DNA of 64,000 nucleotides from Ignavibacteria bacterium (GTDB lineage Bacteria; Bacteroidota; Ignavibacteria; Tepidaquicellales; Tepidaquicellaceae): NCBI GenBank assembly GCA_019187405.1, contig JABAQZ010000017.1, positions 1 to 64,000 of the forward strand, read 5' to 3'. Shown piece by piece: positions 37,399 to 46,950 of this stretch (position 1 is its first letter; each line of letters starts with the position of its first letter). The notes under the pieces were generated by a model. It saw only the letters and a program-made list of their open reading frames with translations, ran no database searches and was not told where the DNA came from. The position numbers and the translations under genes were made by a program.

Positions 37399-38847
37399 TT
37401 ATTTTTTCCCTGCTATATTTTTCAGCATGTTTCTAAAAATAAAAAAATGAAACGGCAGCATTGAAAACCAATAAGCTCTGCCCATTAATCCCATGGGACG
37501 GAAAGTCGCAGTTTGTTTTAAAATACTTCGATTTTCATTTTGGACAATTGCAAATTCAAGCCATGCTTCGCCGGGTAATTTCATTTCAGCATATAAAAGC
37601 AAGCGGTGGTTTTTACGGTCTGCTAGGATTACTCTCCAAAAATCTATGGCATCACCGGGCTCGATATCCACTTTACTTCTTCTGCCGCGGCTTGCTCCGA
37701 CACCTCCGAGCAGTTTATCCAAGATACCTCTTGTCTTCCATAAATTGTCTGCATAAAACCAACCTTGTTCTCCTCCAATTCCAAAAAATCTTTCGGATAC
37801 TTCTTCTATTTCATCTTTATCAATTTCGATCCATTTTCGATCAATAAAACAGCCATTGACCGGAACTTCTATATGCTGATTTACTTCCAGTCTGGTCAAG
37901 CTGCTGGATGCCGAATCTGTCCAGCTCGATACTACCATATTTTGTTCAATGCGCTTAAAAGCCAGTTTGATTGCTTCCTTGTACGGAATTAATTCTTGTG
38001 GTATTATTTTACGAATGGAAAACTCCTTACAAATGACATAGTTTCTTACGCTTTGAACTAATTGCTTTGCAAAATAAAAATTAGCCGATGTAGTAAGATA
38101 AATCCAATGTGCAGATAAGCTCGGAAAAAGTACAGGGAAAGTAATTACATAACGTTTGTATCCTCTAACAGCGGCAAAATCAAGAAGCATATCTTTGTAA
38201 GTTAAAATATCCGGTCCGCCAATCTCAAAAGTTTTGAAATAAGTTTGTTCATTAAGTAGACTTCCGTGCAGATAATTAATAACATTTCTTATTGCGATAG
38301 GCTGACATCTTGAGTTTAACCACAATGGAACAATCATCACCGGCAGCTTTTCAGTCAGCTCGCGAATGATCTCAAAAGAAATACTGCCTGATCCCACAAT
38401 GACGCCTGCTTCAAAAATAGTATAAGCAATTTCAGAGCGGATTATTACATCTTTTACAGCTTTTCTGGCTAAAAGATGTTTAGATAGCCTTTCTTCGTTG
38501 CTGATGCCGCCGAGATAAATTATTTGCTTTACATGTGTGAGTGTGGCAACGAGTACAAAGCAGCCGGCGCATCTTAACTCGTACTCTTTGAGCGTAGTAG
38601 CTGTATCACCAAGCGAATGAATCAGATAATAAGCGACATCAAATTGCTTTTTGTTGAAATGCTGCATGGCATTTTCGGGATGAAGGAAGTCAAATTCTAT
38701 AATGTTGACTTTTTCGAGTAAGTCCTTAGAAGGTTTGAATCGGTTTACATCTCTGACAACGCATGTTACTTCATGACCGGCTTCCACGAGAACAGGTAAG
38801 AGTCTCATGCCGATGTAACCATTTGCACCTGTTAGCAAAATTCGCAT
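37399..38847 (-). CDS. NAD(P)-binding SDR/epimerase with DUF2867 C-terminus
   Basis: A 482-residue protein. The N-terminal Rossmann domain has LLTGANGYIGMRLLPVL (GxxGxxG, residues 4-20) and YLIHSLGD; the C-terminal 150 residues match DUF2867 (DAIDFWRVILAD, LLLYAEMKLPGEAWLEF). This domain pair is known as an uncharacterised oxidoreductase in many bacteria. It is inserted between moeA and moaA, 20 bp and 17 bp away, so it is probably cotranscribed with the Moco genes although no Moco role is established. Confidence 0.8.
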   Translation of the reverse strand: MRILLTGANGYIGMRLLPVLVEAGHEVTCVVRDVNRFKPSKDLLEKVNIIEFDFLHPENAMQHFNKKQFDVAYYLIHSLGDTATTLKEYELRCAGCFVLVATLTHVKQIIYLGGISNEERLSKHLLARKAVKDVIIRSEIAYTIFEAGVIVGSGSISFEIIRELTEKLPVMIVPLWLNSRCQPIAIRNVINYLHGSLLNEQTYFKTFEIGGPDILTYKDMLLDFAAVRGYKRYVITFPVLFPSLSAHWIYLTTSANFYFAKQLVQSVRNYVICKEFSIRKIIPQELIPYKEAIKLAFKRIEQNMVVSSWTDSASSSLTRLEVNQHIEVPVNGCFIDRKWIEIDKDEIEEVSERFFGIGGEQGWFYADNLWKTRGILDKLLGGVGASRGRRSKVDIEPGDAIDFWRVILADRKNHRLLLYAEMKLPGEAWLEFAIVQNENRSILKQTATFRPMGLMGRAYWFSMLPFHFFIFRNMLKNIAGKK

Positions 38848-38863
38848 CGTTAATATATTTTAA

Positions 38864-39847
38864 TCAGCCTCCGATATTGATCATACTCCTGTTGCTTATT
38901 TTTGATGCATCCAGGTCTTTGTAAATTGTATCAAATTGTCCGCCAAGCGATTCTTTCTTTTCCCACACACACTGTTTTATTAAAGGAACAATATCCAATC
39001 CTTTTCTCAATGCGCCGAGAATATCCACTTCACTATTTGAAAAAAGACAATTTTTCATTTTCCCGTCCGTTGTCAGTCTCATTCTATTGCATCCGCTGCA
39101 AAATGGCTGACTCATGCTGCTGATGATTGCAAAGGTACCATTGTGTCCGGGGATAAAATATTTTTTTGCAGTGTCGTGTTTGTCATTGGGTAATTTTACA
39201 AAATCATATTTCTCTGAAATTAAATTCAGCATCTCATTGTGGGAAAAAACTTTTTCATTGCTCCATTTATTTCCATCAAACGGCATAAATTCAATGAATC
39301 TTATGTGAAGCGGCTCATGCTTTGTCCACTCAATAAAGCCAGTGATATCATCTTCATTGATTCCTTTTATAATTACCGTATTAACTTTTACATGGAAATT
39401 ATTTTTAATAAGGAGTTTTATATTCTGAGTAACACGGGCATATTCATCACGGCCAGAAATTGCAAGATTTTTTTCAGGTATAAGCGAGTCCAGACTTACA
39501 TTTACTGATCTTAAGCCGGCTTGCTGAAATGTTTCAATAAATTCATGCACAAAAACTCCGTTGGTGGTAATTGCAAGCTCAACAGGATACTTTGACAAAC
39601 GGAGGATAATATCTTTAGCATCCTTTCTTATCAAAGGTTCGCCGCCAGTAAGGCGGATCTTCTTTACTCCATGCTCTACAAAAACTCCTGCAATAACGTC
39701 TATTTCTTCCAAAGACATTTTGTTGATATTGCTGAAATATCCTTTTGGCAAATCAACCGGATTGCAGTAATTACAGCGCAGATTGCACTTATCAGTCAAT
39801 GAAATACGAAGATAATCATGAACTCTGTCAAATTGATCTATCAGCAT
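38864..39847 (-). CDS. moaA: GTP 3',8-cyclase MoaA
   Basis: A 327-residue radical-SAM enzyme starting Moco synthesis from GTP. The SAM cluster motif is CNLRCNYC (CxxxCxxC at about residues 21-28), followed by KIRLTGGEPLIRKD. The second cluster cysteines are FCSGCNRMRLTTDGKMKNC near 253-270. The C-terminus ends MINIGG, with the conserved GG tail used in catalysis. It follows the hemerythrin gene by 5 bp. Confidence 0.95.
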   Translation of the reverse strand: MLIDQFDRVHDYLRISLTDKCNLRCNYCNPVDLPKGYFSNINKMSLEEIDVIAGVFVEHGVKKIRLTGGEPLIRKDAKDIILRLSKYPVELAITTNGVFVHEFIETFQQAGLRSVNVSLDSLIPEKNLAISGRDEYARVTQNIKLLIKNNFHVKVNTVIIKGINEDDITGFIEWTKHEPLHIRFIEFMPFDGNKWSNEKVFSHNEMLNLISEKYDFVKLPNDKHDTAKKYFIPGHNGTFAIISSMSQPFCSGCNRMRLTTDGKMKNCLFSNSEVDILGALRKGLDIVPLIKQCVWEKKESLGGQFDTIYKDLDASKISNRSMINIGG

Positions 39848-39852
39848 TTCAA

Positions 39853-40566
39853 CTAATTTTTTGTATTTTTGTTAACAGGCAATTCAATGGAAAAATATTT
39901 TTTCATTTTATTTACAATAGTCTCGTAATCTTCAGATGTTAAATATTTGTGAGCCAATGGAAATACAACATTATCTTCTCTGAAAATATGAAGACGAAGC
40001 ATTTCAACCAAAGATAATCCCTGCTCTATTGCCGTATCCATCAACAATGCGCTCGATACAGGATCAGTAATGCGGGAAGTAATCCCCATTAAGCTAAATG
40101 TCAATGTAGCCAGTTCCATCATTTTAACATGGTCATTTTCGAGTACATCAACTGCTGTTTCGGGAATGTCGCCTGCGCCATGTTCGCCATTATCTATCAT
40201 CCGGTCATGGATGAAGGGAAATAACACACGTTCTTCTTTGTGATTATGCAGCACTACATTATTATCAAAAAACGCAAAAAACTCTCCGAGCTTTTTATTT
40301 CTTTCTTTATTGAGACCTTCAGTTTTTATTTCAATTAATACAGCTTCAAACTGATCTATCTTTTTCAAAGCATTTTTGTGTTCATCCATTAAACATTGAA
40401 TGGATGGATGCAGTTCTTCATAAGGTACCGGATCGATTCCCATAGGTTTATATGCATCCGGAGGATCCATTGGCGAATAAACCGGATCGCCGCCTGTATC
40501 CTTTTCTACAAATCTTTTTATATAATCCGTATTTTTATTTTCTGAATTTTCAAAAATATTATTCAT
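39853..40566 (-). CDS. Hemerythrin-domain protein
   Basis: A 237-residue protein with two helical hemerythrin HHE-type segments: CLMDEHKNALKKI then LHNHKEERVLFPFIHD in the first, and ENDHVKMMELATL then LRLHIFREDNVVFPLAHK in the second. Together these form one four-helix di-iron bundle with a preceding 45-residue tail. Such proteins bind O2 or NO or repair iron-sulfur centres (as YtfE/Ric), which would fit nitrosative stress during nitrate respiration. It sits between the TDT transporter and moaA. Confidence 0.8.
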   Translation of the reverse strand: MNNIFENSENKNTDYIKRFVEKDTGGDPVYSPMDPPDAYKPMGIDPVPYEELHPSIQCLMDEHKNALKKIDQFEAVLIEIKTEGLNKERNKKLGEFFAFFDNNVVLHNHKEERVLFPFIHDRMIDNGEHGAGDIPETAVDVLENDHVKMMELATLTFSLMGITSRITDPVSSALLMDTAIEQGLSLVEMLRLHIFREDNVVFPLAHKYLTSEDYETIVNKMKKYFSIELPVNKNTKN

Positions 40567-40670
40567 GATTTAGAGTTTAAAAATTATTTGTGATCAATTA
40601 TTTAATAATTTATTAATTTAATTTGAAAATATATATGATTGTAATAATATTTTCTTATTGAAAATATTTG

Positions 40671-41771
40671 TTAAGCAGATTGAATTTTTTTTGTCATAGA
40701 GATCTTGTTGGTTATGCTGATAAATTTTGAAATAAAATACCGAATAAGTCCGGTAAATGCAACGATCCAGGCAATTAAGGCGATGTATATAAATGTTTCG
40801 TAGAAATAATGCAGAAATGGTATGTTCAATGCTTTTGACATACGGAAAGTGCAAACTGCATACATCCCCTGCGGAAATACTGCGCCCCAATATAATGAAT
40901 CATATTTCAACGGATATTTTTTATATATATGCCGCCAGATTGCCAAAATAATGAGCATGGGAATCCACCATGTCCCCGTTGCCCAATAGAAAACGGTAAA
41001 TCCTTTTAAAAAGGGAAGCATGGATTCCAGCAAAGGAGCATCAGGCGCATTAATAATGAGTACAGATCCTCCAAGTGCAGAGATTGCCATTGCTCCCATA
41101 TTTATCCAATAAGGCGGAGCAAGATCACCTGGAGAGAATTTAAAAAAAGTATATCTGTAAAAAATTAATGAAATCATCCAGATATAAAACATCCCTCCCC
41201 AAAGCCACATTGAGAGTGCAAAGAAATTGATTTCTATACGGTGAGGCTGCTCGATATGTGAAGCAATCAGCGCGCTTAAGATTGAAACCGATTGAGTGGC
41301 AACTATAGCCGTGAGCCATCCGCCTGTTATGCCTTTATCCAGAGTTGGTTTTTCTTGTTGTATGGTAAGAGTTGTAAATATGGTGTAAGTTAAAGTAAGC
41401 CATAACAATATCGCAAATACAAGAAGTATTATTGCTATGGAAAGAAATTCAAACATGATGATGTATTGAATGCCAAGTACACACGTTCCGGCAACCGAGG
41501 TAAAGAAGCCTGTTCCGACAATATGATTTGTCAGATCATTTTTAAAATTTGGGAAAAACAAAATTAACCGCAGAATGGTGAGTATCCATAATACAATAAA
41601 GAATAAATTATTTAAAAAAAATAAAATTATGGAAATCAATTTCATATCCATCAGGAATGCGCCAATTGAAATTATACCCGTTGCCATAACCAAAGCAAAG
41701 TATGCAGGCGATAAAGTTTTTATCCCGTCTTTAATTTCATCAATTATTATTTTTGAAGATGAGACTGCCAT
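40671..41771 (-). CDS. TDT/SLAC1-family anion transporter (TehA-like)
   Basis: A 366-residue protein with ten predicted helices. The opening LSPAYFALVMATGIISIGAF is the family hallmark of the tellurite-resistance/dicarboxylate transporter (TDT) group, which includes SLAC1 anion channels. Loops are short and basic. Its place right after narK and before the hemerythrin gene suggests nitrate or nitrite passage; the sequence does not prove it. The 5' neighbour is 88 bp away. Confidence 0.75.
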   Translation of the reverse strand: MAVSSSKIIIDEIKDGIKTLSPAYFALVMATGIISIGAFLMDMKLISIILFFLNNLFFIVLWILTILRLILFFPNFKNDLTNHIVGTGFFTSVAGTCVLGIQYIIMFEFLSIAIILLVFAILLWLTLTYTIFTTLTIQQEKPTLDKGITGGWLTAIVATQSVSILSALIASHIEQPHRIEINFFALSMWLWGGMFYIWMISLIFYRYTFFKFSPGDLAPPYWINMGAMAISALGGSVLIINAPDAPLLESMLPFLKGFTVFYWATGTWWIPMLIILAIWRHIYKKYPLKYDSLYWGAVFPQGMYAVCTFRMSKALNIPFLHYFYETFIYIALIAWIVAFTGLIRYFISKFISITNKISMTKKIQSA

Positions 41772-41859
41772 TATAATTTTATCGTGCAGATTTAACTTTG
41801 AAAATGGAAACTATAATTTAAAAAATGATACTCAGTTGAAAATCAACTTTAACAATTAA

Positions 41860-43347
41860 TTAACCTGAAGTATTAACTGATATGGACTTAATGGTAATAT
41901 ACTGCAATACGATACAAACTGCTCCTAAAATTGAAAGAAATATCCAGCATGTAGTCCAGATACCCGTAGTTTTTAAAAGATAACCAAAAATTATAGGTCC
42001 CCAAAAACCTCCAAGCCCGCCTAATACGCCGACAATTCCGCCTACGGTTCCAATGCTTGCAGGATAATATTCTGAAATATGTTTGTAAACAGCAGCACCA
42101 CCGACGCCCATCATAATTCCAATAATAAAAACCAAAGATGAAAAAATCCATTTGTTTGCCTGAAAGTAAATCAAGGTTTCTCCTTTAGCCAATAATTCAC
42201 CGTTAACAATTTTATCGCCTTCCTTGACAATGGGAATTTGATGAAATGTGCTTGTCGGAAGAAATAAGAATCCTTCCTGATCATGATGGATTCCAAACCG
42301 TATAGTAACTTCCGAAGAATCACCGGTTCTGCTTTGAAGGAAATATGTATCATTATCCACAACTATCTTATTGGGACTAACCGATTTTACTGTACCTGAT
42401 TTACTTGCCATGATACCTTGCCCGGGAGCCTGAATTTCCATTCTTGGGACAAAAAGAAAAACCATGCATATTAGACAAACGCGAAGAATCCATAACAATA
42501 CCTTTCGTGCGCCTAATTTGTCAGAAAGCCAACCACCTGCCGCTCTGAAAATTCCCGCAGGCAGACTAAATGCCGTTGCCATTAATCCGGCAGAAACTAT
42601 CGATAAGGAATAAACATTAACATAATAAGGTATGAGCCATTGCGACAATGCCACAAAACTTCCAAAGACGAATGAATAATAAAACCCGAACCTCCATACT
42701 CTGATTTCTTTTAGCGGCAATAATCTTTCCTTCATTGATTTTGACTCTGCAGGCTTTTTATTTTTTGTAACCAGCAGAAAAATAATTCCTGTCAACAACA
42801 GCATTGCAGCATATAGTTTGGGCAGCGTGCGCCATCCTTCTATATTCATACCATTATCAGTAATCTTGTTTAATACTGTAGGAGCAAATAAGGTTGTTAA
42901 TGCCGCGCCCATTGTACCCATTCCAAAAATTCCCAGTGCAGCTCCTTGTTTTTCTTTGGGATACCATAAACTTACGTATGCAACTCCCGCAGCAAATGAA
43001 GCGCCTGTCAATCCGAATCCAAAACTTAACAATAGAAATGAAAAGTAACTATTGGACATAGATAAAAAATACATTGGTATGGCGCAGAAAAATAAAATGA
43101 AAGAGATAACCCATCTGCCGCCATATCTATCAGTAAGTATTCCAATGGGTAAACGAAGTACTGCGCCTACTAATACAGGCACGCCAAGCAACCATCCAAT
43201 TTCCACCGAACTCCAATTAAATACTCCGTTGTTAACGAGGAATGTTACTAAAACACCGTTTATCATCCAAGCAGCAAAGCAAACGGTGAAAGCTAATGTG
43301 GAGAAAAACAGAATTAGGTTTGAAGAAGTTGTTTTTTTCATATCCAT
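41860..43347 (-). CDS. narK: NarK-type nitrate/nitrite transporter with inserted domain
   Basis: A 495-residue MFS (NNP family) protein with 12 helices. Both nitrate signatures are present: GFGLTGASFAAGVAYVSLWYP (about 110-130) and GGAAVYKHISEYYPASIG ... GGIVGVLGGLGGFWGP in the second half. Between helices 9 and 10, on the side expected to be periplasmic, lies an extra segment of about 95 residues (302-398) unlike MFS loops. It is rich in beta-strand patterns (APGQGIMASKSGTVKSV, IVKEGDKIVNGELLAKGE) resembling biotinyl/lipoyl hybrid barrels. Located 24 bp after the 149-residue gene. Export of nitrite and uptake of nitrate would serve NarGHI. Confidence 0.9.
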   Translation of the reverse strand: MDMKKTTSSNLILFFSTLAFTVCFAAWMINGVLVTFLVNNGVFNWSSVEIGWLLGVPVLVGAVLRLPIGILTDRYGGRWVISFILFFCAIPMYFLSMSNSYFSFLLLSFGFGLTGASFAAGVAYVSLWYPKEKQGAALGIFGMGTMGAALTTLFAPTVLNKITDNGMNIEGWRTLPKLYAAMLLLTGIIFLLVTKNKKPAESKSMKERLLPLKEIRVWRFGFYYSFVFGSFVALSQWLIPYYVNVYSLSIVSAGLMATAFSLPAGIFRAAGGWLSDKLGARKVLLWILRVCLICMVFLFVPRMEIQAPGQGIMASKSGTVKSVSPNKIVVDNDTYFLQSRTGDSSEVTIRFGIHHDQEGFLFLPTSTFHQIPIVKEGDKIVNGELLAKGETLIYFQANKWIFSSLVFIIGIMMGVGGAAVYKHISEYYPASIGTVGGIVGVLGGLGGFWGPIIFGYLLKTTGIWTTCWIFLSILGAVCIVLQYITIKSISVNTSG

Positions 43348-43371
43348 GTAAAAGTAAAAGCAGTTATTTTT

Positions 43372-43821
43372 TTATTCAGCTTTTTTATTGAAATCAATTC
43401 TTCCCTGATCTTGAAATTCGTTTGAATATCTAACAAAATATTTACCGCCGGGTACTTTGATACTATCTTTTGAAATTGGGTGATAAGTGTTGCAGTTAAT
43501 ATATTTTTGTCCGTCAATTTCATATTCAAATTCAATTCCGGGACCTTCGGCAAAAACATTGCAATATCCAATGGTAGTACCTGTTATATAAAGCGAACTT
43601 TTCAGGAGTGAAGCTTCAATTAGATATTGTCTTATTACAATACCCATGACAATAATTAACAGAAGAAGCAGGATAAGATTGATGATCTTTTTTCCTTTCG
43701 TTCCTTTGCGGAATATTCTGTACAAATTGTGAATGATGCCGGCAAGTATGATTACGAGCAAAATGGTTTTTACAATTTGGCTCGTAAGTAATTGATCATC
43801 GGTTACAATGTTTAGAAACAT
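43372..43821 (-). CDS. Two-helix membrane protein of the nar operon
   Basis: A 149-residue protein, not recognised. Two membrane helices (about residues 16-34 and 46-67) are followed by an 80-residue soluble domain with beta pattern (GPGIEFEYEIDGQKYINCNTYHP ... VPGGKYFVRYSNE). It is one base after narI and 24 bp before narK, in the same strand, which argues for a nitrate-linked role. The soluble domain resembles DUF3592-like Ig-type folds only loosely. Confidence 0.6.
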   Translation of the reverse strand: MFLNIVTDDQLLTSQIVKTILLVIILAGIIHNLYRIFRKGTKGKKIINLILLLLLIIVMGIVIRQYLIEASLLKSSLYITGTTIGYCNVFAEGPGIEFEYEIDGQKYINCNTYHPISKDSIKVPGGKYFVRYSNEFQDQGRIDFNKKAE

Positions 43822-43822
43822 G

Positions 43823-44551
43823 TTAAGTATTTTCTGGACGTTGTAAAGACCAAGGTGTTGACGAACTGCGTACTTTTTTTCTGTTCCAATACCAAGTTAC
43901 CTGTTGATACGGACGCCATAAATAATTTAAAGGAAGCACCAGCATGTGAACCAGTCTGGTAAATGGGAATATACTTAATATTACAAAAGCTCCGGCTATA
44001 TGAAGCTTTACAGGCCAGGGCAGTAAGGATACAGCGGTTATATCTGGATTAAAAGTAAAAATTGAATATAAGTAAGGCGTTAACAGTGTTGAAAACCATG
44101 ATGAACCCCATCTGAAATTATATGCTATCCAAAGCCCTGCGACTGTTTGAATTATCAGCAGTACATAAACTATAAGATCCATTTTATTTGTAACCGGGCT
44201 CAAACGGGCTGTTGTATATCTTCTTATAACAAGATTGATTAGTCCCACCAGCATGCTTATTCCAAAGATGAATGCTGTAATTTCCAGTATCATCAGACGC
44301 AACGGCTGACTATTCCATGCCAATACGCTTCCCGGAAAGAGAAATGCAATAAGGTGTCCGAAAAAAACAAAGATAACACCCCAGTGAAACGGAACAGAAC
44401 CGTAGAATAATTTTCGACCTTCGAGAAATTGAGATGATAAAGATGAAAATTGGAATTTTCTGCTTGTGTATCTAAAGATTGTTCCGATCAAAAATATTGC
44501 AAGAGCCAAATAAGGCAAAGCAATCAGAAAAAAATTATTTAGGTAGTCCAT
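43823..44551 (-). CDS. narI: Respiratory nitrate reductase gamma subunit
   Basis: A 242-residue membrane cytochrome b that oxidises quinol and passes electrons to NarH. Five helices are visible. Heme histidines are in VPFHWGVIFVFFGHLIAF (about 55-72) and VKLHIAGAFVILSIFPFTRLVHMLVLP near 186-212. The gene is 16 bp after narJ. Confidence 0.92.
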   Translation of the reverse strand: MDYLNNFFLIALPYLALAIFLIGTIFRYTSRKFQFSSLSSQFLEGRKLFYGSVPFHWGVIFVFFGHLIAFLFPGSVLAWNSQPLRLMILEITAFIFGISMLVGLINLVIRRYTTARLSPVTNKMDLIVYVLLIIQTVAGLWIAYNFRWGSSWFSTLLTPYLYSIFTFNPDITAVSLLPWPVKLHIAGAFVILSIFPFTRLVHMLVLPLNYLWRPYQQVTWYWNRKKVRSSSTPWSLQRPENT

Positions 44552-44567
44552 GTTATGTCTGTTTTAT

Positions 44568-45344
44568 TTAATATTTTTCAATATTCATTTCTGTTTCGAT
44601 GTTTTTGCTAAAATCGCCGGATTCAGAGTGCGGAGTTTGACATGCTCCGCTTACATTGTTTCCGGATTTCAGAATATCAGCTGCATCTTCAAATTGAGAG
44701 GCAGTATATTCATAACCAAAATCTTTTTGCAGAGCAATTAATGCCGACTGCAGCAAAGTTTGAAATATGGTTCTGTAATTTGACGAAAAATCTATTATGG
44801 TTTTCAGATTCTTTTTATATATTTCATCTTTCTTCTCAATTTTTTTGTTGTCAAATTCACCGATCATTTTATCTATTGCAGGCATTACAAGCCGCAAAGC
44901 AATTTCATTGCGCAGCTCTTCATTTTTCATTTTGGAAAGCAGACGCATGACATTCGGCAAATGATCGGATAATTCAGTATAGCATATATTCCCTGCTTCA
45001 CGGTGTTCTCTATTCAAATGCACCAGCAATTGACCTCTCTTGTAATCCTCTCCAAAAAGTATAAAACCGATATCAAGCGTGGTAATTGCCTGCACATCAA
45101 ATGAACGAAGAAAAAGCTCCTGCACTTCCTGCAGCGTCGAGTTTGACAAGTATTCAATATAAGGCTTCATAACTTCGGCTGATTCGGGAATAACAGCAGC
45201 AAGATGATTGTAAATACTTTTTATTTTTTCGTTATACGAATTATCTTCAGGATAAAAAAAGAAATAAGAAAGTAAATCATAATCAGCAAGCAAAGAATCA
45301 GATTGCTTCTTAATTTCTGGTTTTGTGTCAGTAGTCAGTTCCAT
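44568..45344 (-). CDS. narJ: Nitrate reductase assembly chaperone NarJ
   Basis: A 258-residue helical TorD-fold protein (SYFFFYPEDNSYNEKI, FLRSFDVQAITTLDIGFILFGEDYKRGQLLVHLNREHREAG). It holds apo-NarG while the Moco is inserted. It follows narH by 24 bp and precedes narI by 16 bp. Length is slightly above E. coli NarJ because of a longer C-terminal tail with CQTPHSE. Confidence 0.88.
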   Translation of the reverse strand: MELTTDTKPEIKKQSDSLLADYDLLSYFFFYPEDNSYNEKIKSIYNHLAAVIPESAEVMKPYIEYLSNSTLQEVQELFLRSFDVQAITTLDIGFILFGEDYKRGQLLVHLNREHREAGNICYTELSDHLPNVMRLLSKMKNEELRNEIALRLVMPAIDKMIGEFDNKKIEKKDEIYKKNLKTIIDFSSNYRTIFQTLLQSALIALQKDFGYEYTASQFEDAADILKSGNNVSGACQTPHSESGDFSKNIETEMNIEKY

Positions 45345-45368
45345 TAATAATTTAATTAAGCTTTTACT

Positions 45369-46919
45369 TTATAATCCTCGTTTTACTTTGCTTTTAAATC
45401 CAAAGCCAACTTCACCTTTTGTATCGCCGGTAAAGTCAAGCATTTCAATTGCTTGTTCTCTGTGAGCAGGCGGAATAACAAAACGGTCTTCAAATTTTGC
45501 CAGAGCCGTCAAATAAAATATTCCGTCAGCCATCTCAGCTGTTAATCCGGCTTCGCGTAAAACTTCATCAGTCTTTTCCTGGCTAATATCACCAACGGTT
45601 ACTCTCCTTCTGTGAATGCGGACAGCCATTAATTTTTTCCATTTATCCTTTATCATTTCTTCATTTCCCGCGCTTAGAAGGTTTGCGAGGTATTTTAATG
45701 GAAAACGAACTTGATCAAGTGTTCCCCATAATTCTGTTGTGCTGGTATCATATAACCAGTTATCATCCCAGTATTTTGCAATGGGGTTCATCATTTTTCC
45801 GCCTTCGGTGTTATCAACCTGTTTTACGGTTGCCATTACCGGCAGCAGCGGTGGTACATAAAACAACATTGGCAGAGTACGGAATTCAGCATGCAGAGGT
45901 AAAGCAAGTTTCCATTGTTTTACATATTTATATACAGGCGAATACTGAGCTGAATGAATGGTTGAGTCTGCGACACCACTCATTTTAGCCGCTTGAATTA
46001 CCTTTTCATCAAACGGATCCAGAATTATATCGAGATGTCCATCAATAAGATCTTCGTCATCTTTATGCACTGCTGATTCTATTCTGTCAGCATCATAAAG
46101 AAGCACGCCGAGATAACGGATTCTACCTACACAAGAGTGCATACAAGCCGGCGCTAAGCCTGCTTCTATTCTTGGAAAACAAAGAATGCATTTTTCGGAT
46201 TTGCCGGTATACCAGTTGTAATAAGATTTTTTGTAAGGACATGCAGTAACACACATACGCCAGGCACGGCAAACTTCCTGATTAATCAGCACAACTCCGT
46301 CTTCACCTCTTTTGTAAATAGCTCCCGAAGGACAAGATGCTACACAAGCCGGATTCAAACAATGATTGCAGATTCTCGGAAGATAAAAGAATGCCATTCT
46401 CTCGAGCTGAAACATTACTTCTTGTTCTTCAGCAGATAAGTTTTTTAAGTTAGGATCGTTACGGCCGAAATCGGGAGTTCCGCTAAGATCATCGTCCCAG
46501 TTAGGTCCCATCTTAATATCGATAGGCTTGCCTGTTATAAGTGAAACAGGTCTTGCCGTCGGCTGATCGTCGCCTTCGGGGGATTCAATGAGATCTAAAT
46601 ATTTATATGTAAACGGCTCGTAATAATCATCAATGACGGGAAGGTTTGGATTGTAAAAAATATTAGTCAATCCGCGTCTCTTACCGGTACCCAAGAGATT
46701 TACTTTCCCATTTGATTTTTTCCAGCCACCGCGGTAAACTTCCTGATCTTCCCATTTGGTAGGGTAACCTGTCCCGGGTTTCGTTTCAACATTATTCCAC
46801 CACATATATTCCGCACCTTTACGGTCAGTCCATATATTTTTACAAGCGATGGAGCAGGTATGACAACCGATACATTTGTCGAGATGAAATACCATTGATA
46901 TTTGTGAACGGACATCCAT
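45369..46919 (-). CDS. narH: Respiratory nitrate reductase beta subunit
   Basis: A 516-residue iron-sulfur electron carrier. Four Cys clusters are visible: CIGCHTCSIACKN (about 16-28), CNHCLNPACVASCP (about 184-197), CRAWRMCVTACP (about 217-228, with the Trp replacing one Cys as in the [3Fe-4S] centre), and KCILCFPRIEAGLAPAC (about 243-259). Together they hold three [4Fe-4S] and one [3Fe-4S]. NarG precedes it by 31 bp. Confidence 0.95.
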   Translation of the reverse strand: MDVRSQISMVFHLDKCIGCHTCSIACKNIWTDRKGAEYMWWNNVETKPGTGYPTKWEDQEVYRGGWKKSNGKVNLLGTGKRRGLTNIFYNPNLPVIDDYYEPFTYKYLDLIESPEGDDQPTARPVSLITGKPIDIKMGPNWDDDLSGTPDFGRNDPNLKNLSAEEQEVMFQLERMAFFYLPRICNHCLNPACVASCPSGAIYKRGEDGVVLINQEVCRAWRMCVTACPYKKSYYNWYTGKSEKCILCFPRIEAGLAPACMHSCVGRIRYLGVLLYDADRIESAVHKDDEDLIDGHLDIILDPFDEKVIQAAKMSGVADSTIHSAQYSPVYKYVKQWKLALPLHAEFRTLPMLFYVPPLLPVMATVKQVDNTEGGKMMNPIAKYWDDNWLYDTSTTELWGTLDQVRFPLKYLANLLSAGNEEMIKDKWKKLMAVRIHRRRVTVGDISQEKTDEVLREAGLTAEMADGIFYLTALAKFEDRFVIPPAHREQAIEMLDFTGDTKGEVGFGFKSKVKRGL

Positions 46920-46950
46920 AATTTAAAATATTTTAAAGTTTAATTCTTTT

